Shown: positions 46,738 to 58,233, counted from the first letter of the stretch. The stretch: DNA of 64,000 nt from Microvelia longipes (GCA_018340805.1 JACMZG010000008.1:51990495-52054494), one strand, 5' to 3'. Notes: generated from the letters alone by a model not told the origin. Made by a program: numbers and translations.

Positions 46738-48112
46738 GACTTTGGATCAATATTTTATCCTAAGGTCGCGGTTAGCGAGACTGAAGTAGTACTACTTTAA
46801 GCTATGAGTAATCATGGAATTCCAAGGACGAAAAGTCAGACTTAATGTCTAGTTGTGGATTAATTGTTTACTTTTCCAAATTTATATACTGTTGGTATAT
46901 ACAGGCATTGTGTAAGTATCCGTTTCAGGCGTAAATAAGACTTCCTCAGTGGTTTACCAGTCTGTATTTGTGTGTTACTTATCATCGTAGCTTCCAAGGA
47001 TTTATGCTAGAAATTAAAACTTGGTTGACTATTTTGACACCAAAATTAATAATTTGTCGTAGTTGTGCTATCCAAAAAAGTTTTTTCGTGTTAACACCGA
47101 CAATAATGACTCAGCAAAATCTAAAAAATCATAAACGCGGAAAAATGTTTCGATTTATTTGAGATTTGACACCCATGTATTTATATACAAGACCTAAAAA
47201 ATAGGTGCTATGTTTCTTCTTATTATCACTATTTTTTCAATTTTCTAATTAAAAAAAACACACTGGTGGTATTTTTTTGCGACTGGTACCAATTAATTTA
47301 AAATGAGTGGTTTTTATTTTTAGCAAATTGTTTTTAAATTGCTGAGAATAGAAAAACAACTCACTTAAATTAAAATTTGGTACCCGTGTAATCCTTTGCG
47401 TGGTAAGAAAAAACAAGTCCGAAGACATGTTGGTTATATTAAACTTTGTGGTTACTATTCTAAGGACGAAAGTCAAATTTTGGAGAGGATGGATAAAGTA
47501 AAATAACGAAATTTATTTATTGAATCTGAAGTTGATCTACGACTGTGAGAATGAGCGTAGGAATTCCAATTTGGTAGGAAAAGTTCCGAGGTACACGTGC
47601 CGATTATCATTTCTTCTCAAACCGAAATAAACGAACTAAATAAGAATATGCAGATACGAAAACTTTTATAAATATGAAAATATAATGGCTGTGGAATTGA
47701 AAACAGTTCTGGTGCTTTTATTTGTTTAGGATTTCTATACGATTTTTTACCGAGGCATTTCCACATTTCCATGTGACTTGCCAATCCAACCTTTTCTGAC
47801 CTTCCCCACTTTATCGACATTTGTGGTATAAATATATATCTATATATATTATTATAATATAATAATAATAATATTATATATATAAATATAATATATCATC
47901 TTCGAAATACCCTTACTTTAATCAGTAGTAAATTTTTGTTCGTTGTACGTTTCAGTATTTGAGTTGTTTAAGATTGTTACCTTTTTATATTTAAGAATGC
48001 ATAAGTATTCTAAAGTCTAGATCAGCAATTATCAACTATCGAGTCTTGATCCAAAATTGAGTCGAATACTATTGTTGTCGGGTCGCGGGAAATTGATTGG
48101 TAACAGTAACAA
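46738..48112. other. Spacer without a gene
   Basis: Ordinary AT-rich DNA with an AT/AAT microsatellite at about 47828-47895. Short frames on both strands have no supporting features. Confidence 0.55.
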
Positions 48113-48588
48113 CAATCAAAAATGTGCAGATTACCGAAATTAACCTATACAAGGCTGTCTGTATCTAATGGGAAGGCAAGTATGCAAAACAAGGGAGAAA
48201 GCCGAAGTTTTTGTCCGAGTATGTACATGTTTAAATTTACTTAACTAGTAAACAATGTTTAAATAAAATATAAAATAAATATACTAAATACATTTTCATT
48301 CAATGCATTATTTTTAACATGTATACCTACAAATATATTAAGGTATTATTTTTAAAAAATACCTTAATATATTTGTATACATGTTAAAAATAATGCATTG
48401 AATGAAAATGTATTTAGTATATTTATTTTATATTTTATTTAAACATTGTTTACTAGTTAAGTAAATTTAAACATGTACATACTCGGACAAAAACTTCGGC
48501 TTTCTCCCTTGCTTTGCATACTTGCCTTCCCATTAGATACAGACAGCCTTGTATAGGTTAATTTCGGTAATCTGCACATTTTTGATTG
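48113..48588. mobile_element. Near-perfect palindrome (fold-back element?)
   Basis: CAATCAAAAATGTGCAG at 48113 is repeated inverted at 48572-48588, and the match continues to the centre near 48348 with almost no loop (about 235 bp per arm). I see only one substitution (AACAAGG versus AGCAAGG) and a 3-base indel (CTA) between arms. No terminal-repeat signature or clear target duplication was found. It could be a fold-back transposon or an inverted duplication. Confidence 0.85.
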
Positions 48589-50686
48589 GTCCAATAAATT
48601 GATTATATTCTAATCGGGACATTAACTGTTCTTGAGTTTTCGTTTCCCAACTTCAAAAATAAAATTAGAATAATGGTAAAAACATATTTATGGTCTGGCG
48701 TCAAGCTCCACAAGATTCAACTTCTGCAAAAGCCCAAGAAATTTATAATTTTCTCGTCCTTCACAAAATAAAAAAATTGTACACAATTATTTTAAATGTT
48801 ATAACCAAACAATAATTTAATATTCTATTAATAAAGTACTCTGCAATATGGTACTTGTTTTGTTAATTATTTTTACGATTATCCAAAATCTAACAAAATA
48901 CTGAGCCAGCAAAAATTGCTCATATATGAAGTATAAGAATTGAGTTTGGGTTTATCATTGACTTATATTGTTCACGAGTCAAAAAGGTTGATGAGAAACG
49001 CTGGTCTAGAATAGAATAAAATTAATCATTAGGTCATACTTTTATTAAATTTGTTTATAATAAATAGTGATATTTCAATTATTGATGGAATACGTTTTCC
49101 CACAAGGGCACTCTACCAACATAAATCAATTTCGGTAAGAATGTATTTTTTAGAGCGGTAGTAAAATAGTAAGTTTCACCTAAAATCTAAGAGTATAAAG
49201 AAAATTTAATGTTGTAACTTATTAGATTTTAAGTATTTAAACCCCGTTTATTTGTTTGTTTGATAATTTTAAAATCATTTTTCTTTTAGCAAATTGTTTT
49301 TATTTTATTTGTTTGATTAAAATTAGAACGGACAGCAAGGTTTAATGCGCTCTCAAAAAGCATACCTTACATGACGATAAAGTGACATTTTATTGCTTTG
49401 TTTCCATTTACTGACTCGCTATCGTTGTCTATAAACAAATTTCCCTGGAATAAAATACCACTTTACCATCTAGTAAAATAATGTATAATTGTTTATTTGT
49501 AGCATTTAAAATTCGTTTACCCATAAAGTCTAAAACGTATTTTATTAAATTGCTAGCGACATTTTTTGGACAACATATGGAACGAGAGTTAAACCTGAAG
49601 AAGGGTGATTAAAATCCGTTTTAGAGGGCTTGACCCCGAAAAATAGGAGTCGCAACGCGGGATTATCAAAGGATATAATTGGTATTTATCTATGTGAATG
49701 ATTCTAAATATATTTGATTAAGTTAAGATAGAGGTTGGTGAGGTAGTTCGAAAGAGTTAACACTTCCTCTTGTTCCTTCCTGGTAAGCCTGGAGGCAAAG
49801 TGGCTGCATATGAAATTTCATAAATGTATGACAAAATGGCTTATAGTAAAATTAACAACGAAGCAAAAAAGTATCAGTAAAAAATGATTTGCACAAACTG
49901 GGCTTATTGAAAAAAAATTGTGCAGAGCTTATTTTAGAAGGATGAGCATATCCTAAATACTGCAAAAAATATGTATCGTAAAATAAAATCCTAGAACAAA
50001 ATCAGTAGCAAGTTGAAATGGTTTTGTCTAAGCTATTGAGCTTACATCGGAAACTTGAGCAAAAATAGATTGTTAAAGAAGCAAGGATTCCAAAGAAAAT
50101 TTACCCGACTTCAGGAACTCCTCTTTAGAATAATTTTTAACTAATACGTACCAGAAATACTTTACTTAACTCTTTTTCAACTTACCTAAATTAAATTTTA
50201 TTTTTGAAAAATTATAAATCATCAATCATTTTATGAAAAACTGGTTGTCTTTCTAGATAGATGTTCTTAATTTTACGCTTTGATGCAAAATATTGAAGAT
50301 TCATAAAGTTAAGAAGACGTGATCCGAGTGATAAAAACTAACAAACTTTTCCAACAAACTTTTCTTATAATATAAGTCTGTTGTTAAGTTTTACTAACTT
50401 TTTTTTGTTGAAAACTTTCTGTAAAACAATCTATAGATAAAACTCTTTAGATGTTGTAAAGGAAACCAAAACGAACCTCTTAAACATCGCTGTCCCTTGT
50501 CCTAAAATTCCTACGCTCGTTAAAACGATTTAGATGTAATGTTTCATTGTCTGGTTTAATTATCCATATAATAAGTACATGCCACAATTTATTCTTTATT
50601 TCTTTAAATACTTCTTTAATTATTTCCAATCTTTCTAATTTTTTCTAGTTCAAGGAAGCCTAAATGATATGGCTGCAGGACAGTTT
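48589..50686. other. Spacer without a gene
   Basis: AT-rich. A segment near 49370-49470 (AAACAAATTTCC, then ATAAAATACCACTTTACC) resembles the inverted sequence near 43330-43370 and may be debris of the same transposon family. Nothing else recognised. Confidence 0.45.
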
Positions 50687-50697
50687 CTATATATATA

Positions 50698-50769
<72 letters not shown>

Positions 50770-50779
50770 ATATATATTA

Positions 50780-50830
<51 letters not shown>

Positions 50831-50917
50831 ATATATTATATATATATATTATATATATAATTATATATATAGAAATCCTGCATTATATCATTTAAGGCTA
50901 TATATTATATTATATAT

Positions 50918-50968
<51 letters not shown>
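50687..50968. repeat. Long (AT)n microsatellite
   Basis: About 280 bases of TA repeats in two runs around a 35-base spacer (AGAAATCCTGCATTATATCA). The 86-codon frame on the plus strand is repeat translation. Confidence 0.95.
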
Positions 50969-50971
<3 letters not shown>

Positions 50972-51451
50972 TATATTAAATACATACACTTTTCTTGTAA
51001 TAGTTTTCAATAACAAGTAGTCATTAGTTATTAGTAGTTATATAGTTTAATATTTCTTGTTAAACGATCAAATTTCATGTCATAATTTCTTTGTATCCTG
51101 TTATTACAATATTTACACTTTTGGTAGGGAAGTCTTTTCCATTGTAAACAGTTTCATTTAAAATATTATATTGATTTTGCATCGTAAAATAATTATATCG
51201 TAATTATAATCGTAATTATAATCGTAATTATAATTATATTGTATGGTTATGTAATAATATCAATGCCAGTTTAGAGTCTTGCGGCCTATCAGAGATAACC
51301 CCTCCGGGAACCACCTCAATTGGTAGTAGCAACCGCTTCGCTTAAAGAGTAATCTAAATTTTATAAATATAAAATTTAAATTACGATACGAAATATCTAA
51401 ATTTAATAATATTTATTTAAATATTTCTTTATATAATCTTATAAAAAATTG
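50969..51451. other. Spacer without a gene
   Basis: AT-rich with short direct repeats of CGTAATTATAAT at 51197-51235. A GC-richer piece at 51280-51345 may belong to a SINE together with the tRNA-like sequence that follows. Confidence 0.4.
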
Positions 51452-51540
51452 AGAGCGTAACCTGGGATGCAAACCCCAGACCTCTGTGGTGTCAGAGTAT
51501 TTAATGCTGATGCCTTAAAAACATCGATCTCGGAGGCGGC
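51452..51540 (-). repeat. tRNA-like SINE head
   Basis: On the minus strand a B box, GGTTTGCATCCC, lies about 60 bases after a possible A box near GATCGATGTTTTTAAGGC, with CACAGAGGTC in the position of a variable arm, as in tRNA-derived SINEs of the Ser/Leu kind. The acceptor stem does not pair well, so a functional tRNA is unlikely. Confidence 0.45.
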
Positions 51541-52995
51541 TGTATGGTTGAGTAAAATTATTAAATATATAATTTGAAAACACTATGATTATTTAAATGT
51601 ATATAAAATAAAAATGCATACGTAATGAAAGAACGCCATCAAGTATTGTTAATGCTTATTAAGGAAGCAAGATAGCAATGTGTATTTATTTCAGGTCGTT
51701 TGAATCATGACCTCTAATATTTAAATCGTTATGTTGATAAACAGATTCTACCAAAATTGGTAGAGGCCAATATATAGTGGCCAATATTTATAGCCAAAGA
51801 CTATGAGCGAATTGCGTTTTTCAAAAGTCGTTAATAGAATTGGAGGCACGGCGGGAATTAAGTCGGTAGCTTATCAAAATTACCATTGCAGAGATCCCTA
51901 ACCAGTTCTAGTATAGTTCTATAGTTATAGTATTTATAGATAGATACTATAGATACTATACTTTATAATGCTCAATAATATTATTAGTAACCATTTATTT
52001 TTGTTAAAATAAGTTTTTCAATGAGTATTCAGTAAATGATATCAAGGATAAATTTAGAAATGATGACTCTAGTTTTGCATAATCATTAAAATAAATATGC
52101 GCATCTCCTTAAAATTTAATTTCTTTCATGTTGATAGGCACAAAATGAGTAGCATGTATTAATGCTTGTGGATTGCTGGATTGATTAAAGAAATAGAACG
52201 CATTTCAAAGGAAATTCGTCCAGCTTGCAGAAGTTAATGTCATAATTTTCTTATCCATTTGTTTAATAGCTGAATAATATCGGTCGCTGTAATATCCGAT
52301 TACATTTAATTTCCTAGAAAAAGTTTAATCTAATTCTTAAAAAGACAGTGTTGACCTAGGAAATAATTTATTGTTTTGTTTTCCTAGCTGATCACAACAA
52401 AACTGTAATTTTTATCTTCAATGACTATGTTTTCGATAAAAACAAACAGACCTTGAATTCTAAATATCTCTGACTGACAAAGTTCTGATATAATTCTAAA
52501 TTAGAATTTATTATTCTTAAATGTATTCTTTATTGTTCTTTAAAATTACGCAAATAAATACGTGAATTTGCTATATCTATTGGTTTCAGAGAAAATCTAA
52601 AACTATTTAACAAATATGAACTATGTTTAAGCATGTTTCAACGAAATAGCTTTACAGGAGTTAAGATATAAATTAAATATTTAATTAATTTTATAGATAT
52701 CAAATTTTCGCATTCCTTTCAAAATTTCTACGTTATTACTGCATTTATAAATTTAAATTACATATCACTTTAATATGTAGCATATGCAAGGTATTTTTAA
52801 TACAAGGAAATTATACTTCACACAGATATAATAGTTATTTTCTGGGAAAATATTTTCGTTTTTTTTTTAATTGCAACATGATCATTTTATATTTGTCAGA
52901 TTTGAAGAACTAATAGTTTCTTTATATCCTTAGGTTAAGCGTGAATGAAGTCCATTATAAATAATGAAAGAAAATAAGTCTCTCTACGAAATAAA
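51541..52995. other. Spacer without a gene
   Basis: AT-rich DNA. A short repeat of TATAGTA-like words lies near 51905-51960. No coding frame or repeat recognised. Confidence 0.55.
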
Positions 52996-53023
52996 CTTTT
53001 TTGGCAAAGCGCTTTCAACCTAA

Positions 53024-53775
53024 CTAGAGGCCATCATCAGTGCAAAACCTAACAAACAAGCAAATAAAAGAAGTAAAACACAAAAAATTATTTAACAAAT
53101 GATGAGCAAAAGTATGAAATGAGACAAAATAAATGAAATAAAAATACAAAAACGTAATAAATAAAAAAACTACCGTAGAGATGTAAAGAAGAAGAGAAGT
53201 GTGTCTATGTTTTTTATTAGATATGAGAGTCAGACTGACAGTAGGAGGCGATTGCACTTGTAGCATAGCTCTTAGAAGGTGGATGATTCTCCTCTCATTT
53301 ATGTTTAGATCACCAACTCTATTTAGAATCTTTTTAATCTCCATTTTCCGATCTTTGTTCACAAAATGAAGACAACCGACTTTATGAGGGCCTTTAAAAT
53401 GATTTTCAGCAAACTAATGTTGGTAAAATTTGCTGTACGTTCTAGATCGATGTTCCCTCGCCCTCGTGATTATGTTCGTTCTCGTCTGACCTAAATATTC
53501 CACTTGGCATATGCCACATTGCACCATGTAAGTACTACTTCTGTACGCTGTTTAAAAGGAATCGTAAAGTCCTAATACAAGAATAACTTACCCTAACATT
53601 ATATCTTTTAAGAACAGATGCAATGTGCTGTGAAATAGTTCCTAAATAGGGAATAGAACACCACTGAAGGTTTTCTTGTCTAGTTTCAAATCCGTCGCTC
53701 ATAGCGTTTAGAGGCAACTTACGGATTTTCTTCCTAATAAGGTTATCTATCATATTTATATTATAAACATTAGAT
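53024..53775 (-). pseudogene. Penelope-like ORF, linker and GIY-YIG endonuclease
   Basis: Upstream part: CSIPYLGTISQHIASVLKRY (about 53655-53600), the usual linker before the nuclease. After a frameshift near 53545 the nuclease part reads YMVQCGICQVEYLGQT, then RAREH (about 53530-53450), matching the variant GIY-YIG of Penelope-like elements with its C-x-x-C pair. One stop follows near 53415, then FAENHFKGPHKVGCLHF and MEIKKILNRVGDLN (53415-53310). It ends in CTDDGL at 53024. The nuclease would nick the target. Frameshift and stop make it non-functional. Confidence 0.78.
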
Positions 53776-53900
53776 GACACAATATAATTGTGCGAGAGAC
53801 ACCTAGGAATGTAACAAGCAAGATGCAATGCTACATCTGGGAACTGTTCCATCATTCGACATTCGTCATACTTGATGGCTCGACATAATGTCATGTCCCA

Positions 53901-53941
53901 CTCTGTTTCGTTACGTCTAACTCATCAGGGCGCCGACAGAG
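53901..53941 (-). ncRNA. Hammerhead ribozyme motif, unit 1
   Basis: Minus strand 5' to 3': CTCTGT, cleavage-site C, GGCGCC, CTGATGA, helix II GTTA-GACG-TAAC, GAAA, CAGAG. Helix III forms from CTCTGT and ACAGAG (six pairs including the A of GAAA with the U before C17). Helix II has four pairs and starts with the usual G-C. All invariant core bases are present. Helix I is only GGC/GCC with no loop, so it could form only between two molecules or units. Cleavage would be after the C at 53935. Confidence 0.8.
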
Positions 53942-54216
53942 CCTGAACTCACTCTGACCTTCAATTAATTCCGAAGAATATAATGTGAAGTACTTACCAG
54001 AGACGAGCGGTGCTCTCTTACCGCCATCATGCATGGCAAGCAAAACATATATCATTTGATACTACCGAGTTTTGCAAAACATGAATAGTTGACACAATAT
54101 AATTGTGCGAGAGACACCTAGGAAATGTAACAAGCAAGATGCAATGCTACATCTGGGAACTGTTTCATCATTCGACATTCGTCATACTTGATGGCTCGAC
54201 ATAATGTCATGTCCCA

Positions 54217-54256
54217 CTCTGTTCGTTACGTCTAACTCATCAGGGCGCCGACAGAG
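54217..54256 (-). ncRNA. Hammerhead motif, unit 2 (core base missing)
   Basis: Same motif, but the GAAA box reads GAA before CAGAG: one A of the invariant core is missing. CTGATGA, helix II and the palindromic GGCGCC are unchanged. If real, the loss should stop self-cleavage of this unit; it could also be a one-base consensus error. Confidence 0.7.
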
Positions 54257-54531
54257 CCTGAACTCACTCTGACCTTCAATTAATTCCGAAGAATTATATG
54301 TGAAGTACTTACCAGAGACGAGCGGTGCTCTCTTACCGCCATCATGCATGGCAAGCAAAACATATATCATTTGATACTACCGAGTTTTGCAAAACATGAA
54401 TAGTTGACACAATATAATTGTGCGAGAGACACCTAGGAAATGTAACAAGCAAGATGCAATGCTACATCTGGGAACTGTTCCATCATTCGACATTCGTCAT
54501 ACTTGATGGCTCGACATAATGTCATGTCCCA

Positions 54532-54572
54532 CTCTGTTTCGTTACGTCTAACTCATCAGGGCGCCGACAGAG
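54532..54572 (-). ncRNA. Hammerhead ribozyme motif, unit 3
   Basis: Identical in core, helix II and helix III to unit 1, with an intact GAAA. Predicted cleavage after the C at 54566. Confidence 0.8.
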
Positions 54573-54705
54573 CCTGAACTCACCCTGACCTTCAATTAAT
54601 TCCGAAAATAAATGTGAAGTACTTTACCAGAGACGAGCGGTGCTCTTTACCGCCATCATGCATGGCAAGCAAAAATATATCATTTGATACTACCGAGTTT
54701 TGCAT

Positions 54706-54949
54706 AAGTTAAAGTGATATATGAGTTTTGAAGGAAGTTAAAGTGATTTAAGTTAAGCAACGTTTGTACAAACTCTAAACTATTACTAACACCATCCACA
54801 GCTTTAACATTTGTTATTTTTAAAAATAATTTATTGCAATACTTTCCCAAATCTTCGGTCGGTGAACCACAAAATGAAAGAATAGGTCTTACTTTATTAT
54901 TTTTATGAACTTTGATAATTCCATAAAATCTTGGTGGTAAAGGGTTCAT
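54706..54949 (-). pseudogene. Penelope-like ORF, reverse transcriptase start
   Basis: The frame contains PRFYGIIKVHKNNKVRPILS followed by FCGSPTEDLGKYCNKLF, the first reverse transcriptase blocks of Penelope-like elements (P-x-F-Y-G-x-x-K-x-H-K and RPI.S..GSPT). It then runs into the tandem repeat where the block holding the first catalytic aspartate should follow. Confidence 0.85.
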
Positions 54950-54963
54950 TTTTTATGAACACA

Positions 54964-55245
54964 TCATCCGCATACCTTACTAAACGGATAAAAATTCTCA
55001 GGAAATATTGACTTATTATACTTCAAAAATTGTTTAACCTTATCTTGATAATTGTTTGTTGGATAATCACCTAGTTTTTTGTAACTTTCAATTATTAAAA
55101 AATCTTTGATATTTGTTGTATACTCATTCTTATTCATAACAACAATACAGTTCCCTTTGTCCGCTGTTATTACAATCACATTTTCATCAGAAATATTTTT
55201 CTTTATACTTTTAAGCGTCTTCATATCTTTATTTATTTTATTCAT
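54964..55245 (-). pseudogene. Penelope-like ORF, N-terminal block
   Basis: The frame contains VIVITADKGNCIVVMNKNEY near residues 24-43, the conserved ADKG.. VVV.N..DY block ahead of the reverse transcriptase. It is separated from the next piece by one frame change near 54955. Confidence 0.85.
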
Positions 55246-55255
55246 TTGGGGCTGT

Positions 55256-57297
55256 CCTATATTATTATTATTTTTAATTTATTTAGTTAAGTGTTTAGAG
55301 GACTCAGTTTTAGTATTGTTGTCTATTTTTGGAATAGAGTCTATGACAGAAAATATTGGGCTAGATCATTTTATGTTGGAACAAGGCAATACTTTAAACC
55401 ATTATCAAGCATGAGTTTCTCCTCAATATTAATAGTTTCTTCTTTATGGTCTACAGTCATTTTGATTCAAAAATATGTGTTTGATGAATTTTTTCGTGCA
55501 AATAAAAGCAGACTTATTTCAGAAATATTAGTAGCAGAAGAGGGTAGTTTTGTAAAATTTCCTTCCAGTGTTTAATTTTTTTTCTTTTCCTCAACTACTA
55601 CGTTGGGGTATAAGATATTTTTTTGTGTTCACGAGGTTTCACATGGGGTTCATTATAATTATCTTATTCAGGCACTGTTTTGTCACTCTGAGTAATTTTT
55701 ATCATGGTGTCTGTCAGTCTCTTTGTGTGTGTCTAAGTAACACATAACTTCTTTTGTGTTAACGCCAGAGAGTTAACGTTAACAACATTCTTTATGTCTA
55801 GTTATGCTGCCCAGTAGATAATATTCTTTAGACCACAATAACCTATTTTGCATGTCATCAAACATTAATGCTCTTTTAAGAAGTTTCATAATTCACATTT
55901 AATCTTCCTACTGATTTCGACTTACAACATATCGTCAAATAGGCTCAAACATAAAAAAGCGTAGACAAAATTTGATACCTATTTAAAATCTACTTTTTAA
56001 GTTATTGGCGACAAAGCATATATTTATAGGTGCAATTATAAAAAAAAATATTATAAAAAAGTATGATTTAGTCTGTGAAAAAATTACATTTTTCACTAAA
56101 TGTTCAAATTAACAAGGCTGCCAATCATGACCACTTTATATTATTTTTCGTCTAACATGACCATTTTAAGAACGAAGTTTTTGTCTAACATGATTGAATG
56201 CTCTGTAATATTTTCGAAGTATTGACTAACTTGAAATTTTAACACTTTAAAAATTTGATTATCTGCTAATTCTTTGGTCGATCGCAGCAAGACAAATAAT
56301 ACACTTTGGGTAAGCATGACAAACTGAGAACAAGAAAGATGCTGAGAAGCGATCTAAAGTTATAACACCCTAGACATTTTTTGTTCGGTTGAGCGTTACC
56401 TTTTAAGCTTTGAATGATTATGACGTAAATTGAGTGCTGCGGAAGTTGTCAGGTGCCTATAGGTACTGCTTAGCTGATTTTTAATAAATTCTTTTGTTAT
56501 AATAAGTCAGGTATAAAAATAAAATAAATTTGTATTGTCTAATTTTATTTTTAATTATTTCTGAAGCAAAGAGCGTGTAATTAAATAATTAGTCAAATCT
56601 AATCATTTACTGTTGACAAAAATTAATTTTTAAACAATAGATTAAAATTAACATCTGCTAAGGCAAAGATCATTAAAATAAATTTTAACAACGCGTTTTA
56701 AAATCGTGAAAAAAGAAATAATAAAAAAGAACCGAAATTAAAAAAAAGAAGGTAAAATAAAATGAAATAATAAGGAAAAAGGGGGAACTAAAATTAGGCC
56801 CTGAGGGAACCCGGGTAAAAAGAAAAAATTAAGTACAAGGTTTTCATTTAAAGAAAAGAAAAAAGCGAGTTATATAAAGAGAAAAAGTCAAAGAATACGG
56901 CAGCGGATCGACTAACAAATTGCCTTTTGTTTCTTACAAGACTAGCAGAAAATTTGTTAGGAAAAAGTTGTGTAAAGCTGTATAAAGACAGAGGAAGGTA
57001 CTCTATTCATTCTTTACTTACCCAACCCCAGACCTCGTCTTGTCTCAGATAATAAGACTCAGAAATGATGTATCAGTTATAAAGCTTTTCTATTTCGTTT
57101 CTCTTCCTCTACATTATTTATTGCGTCTATATAGGCAATGTTTTTAGAGAGAATCCTACTATTTTCCAAGAATTGCTTGCATTATCTTTTATTGTTTTAA
57201 GAAGAATTTAAGTGATTTCTTATCACTTACTTAAAATAGAAATTAACGATTATAAATAAATAAATTAACAAGTAATTTGAATATTATGTCGGTGTTG
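55256..57297. other. Spacer without a recognisable gene
   Basis: The overlapping plus frames at 55106-55414 and 55291-55575 are antisense or T-rich and lack motifs. The rest is AT-rich, with A-rich tracts at 56690-56880. Nothing else recognised. Confidence 0.5.
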
Positions 57298-57420
57298 CAG
57301 TGTAGACACTAGTAGACAGGTACCGTATTGTCGTGTAGACAGGTACTGTATTGCCGTGTAGACAGGTACCGTATTGCCGTGTTGACTGGTACCGTATTGC
57401 CGTCTTTACTGGACCGTATT
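57298..57420 (+). repeat. 23-bp minisatellite
   Basis: About five copies of TGTAGACAGGTACCGTATTG followed by CCG, the last two diverged (TGACTGGTACC and TTACTGGACC). Confidence 0.85.
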
Positions 57421-57536
57421 TTAAGTTAAAATTTTAAAAAATACTTTATTGTGATATTCCCTCCTTTGGTCATTTGACACAGAGCATAATAACTAAGGAA
57501 GCTCATGCTGGTCCTTGAAATCCGTAGTACCACTAT

Positions 57537-58233
57537 TAGTCCAAGAGGGGGACCTGAAAAAATGTTACTAATTTTGTACTACTTCAAACCAAATTATTCT
57601 AAAAATATAGCTTTAATTATGAAGGAAATGCATAGTCTGCCTATCCAGAGTGGAGCCTTTCATATGATTGCGCATGCTCAGAATTTTGTAAAATCACACT
57701 AATTCCAGTTTTCTTGCAATAAGTGGCTCCCTGTAAGTCGTGTACAAAACATGAAGAGAACATTTTTTTAAAGCTGATAAAATTGCCTATATAACGAGTG
57801 ATTAATCATCGAAATCGGATGAATAAAACGAAAGTTATGCCAATTGTTAAATTAACAAAAAAAAGCACAAAATGTCTATATTTTTTTAAAGAAATTCGCT
57901 GACTTTTTATACATTAACCATTTTTTGGTGTTTTTGAAAGAGCCATAACTTTAGTTGTAAACATCCGATTTTGATGATTAAACACTCGTTTTATAGGAAA
58001 TTTTATCAGCTCTAAAAAATGGTCTCTTCATGTGTCGCACACGACTTACAGGGAGCCATTTATAGTATGACAACTGGAATTAGTGCGATTTTATACAATT
58101 TTGAGCATGCTCAATTATATGAAAGATAGGCAGACTATGCTTTTCCTTCATAATTAAAGCTATATTTTTAGAATAATTTGATTTGAAGTAGTGCAAAATG
58201 AGTCACATTTTTTCAGGTCTGGCTCTTGGACTA
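57537..58233. mobile_element. Fold-back MITE with arms of about 330 bp
   Basis: The left end, TAGTCCAAGAGGGGGACCTG, and the right end, CAGGTCTGGCTCTTGGACTA, are inverted copies. Similarity continues almost to the centre (left arm to about 57872, right arm from about 57905), with roughly 80-90 percent identity by eye. TA borders both ends, which would fit a Tc1/mariner-type target. The 65-codon frame over the left arm is not a gene. Confidence 0.8.

Larger units (their letters stand above)
53776..54705 (-). repeat. Three tandem units of about 315 bp with hammerhead motifs
   Basis: Units start at 53776, 54091 and 54406 (GACACAATATAATTG); the first two are exactly 315 bases, the third about 300. 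They are nearly identical, so amplification was recent. The array replaces the reverse transcriptase core, and its right edge breaks the RT frame at GCAAAACTCGGTAG. Each unit has a hammerhead-like motif and, on the minus strand, CTGGTAAGTAC, which looks like a splice donor. Open frames within are read-through. Confidence 0.9.
53000..55255 (-). mobile_element. Penelope-like retroelement, decayed, interrupted by ribozyme-bearing repeats
   Basis: Minus-strand pieces are in the order of a Penelope-like element: N-terminal block (55245-54964), start of reverse transcriptase (54949-54706), a three-unit tandem insert (54705-53776), the linker (53775-53540), and the GIY-YIG nuclease and tail (53530-53024). 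The reverse transcriptase core with its catalytic aspartates is absent. No full-length terminal repeats were identified. Confidence 0.82.

Noticed and set aside
50664..50924. 86-codon frame rich in Y and I
   Set aside because: Direct translation of the AT microsatellite; the same applies to frames at 10723-10986, 44539-44796 and 59837-60100.
57505..57702. 65-codon plus frame
   Set aside because: Overlaps one arm of a fold-back element; the other arm has no matching frame.
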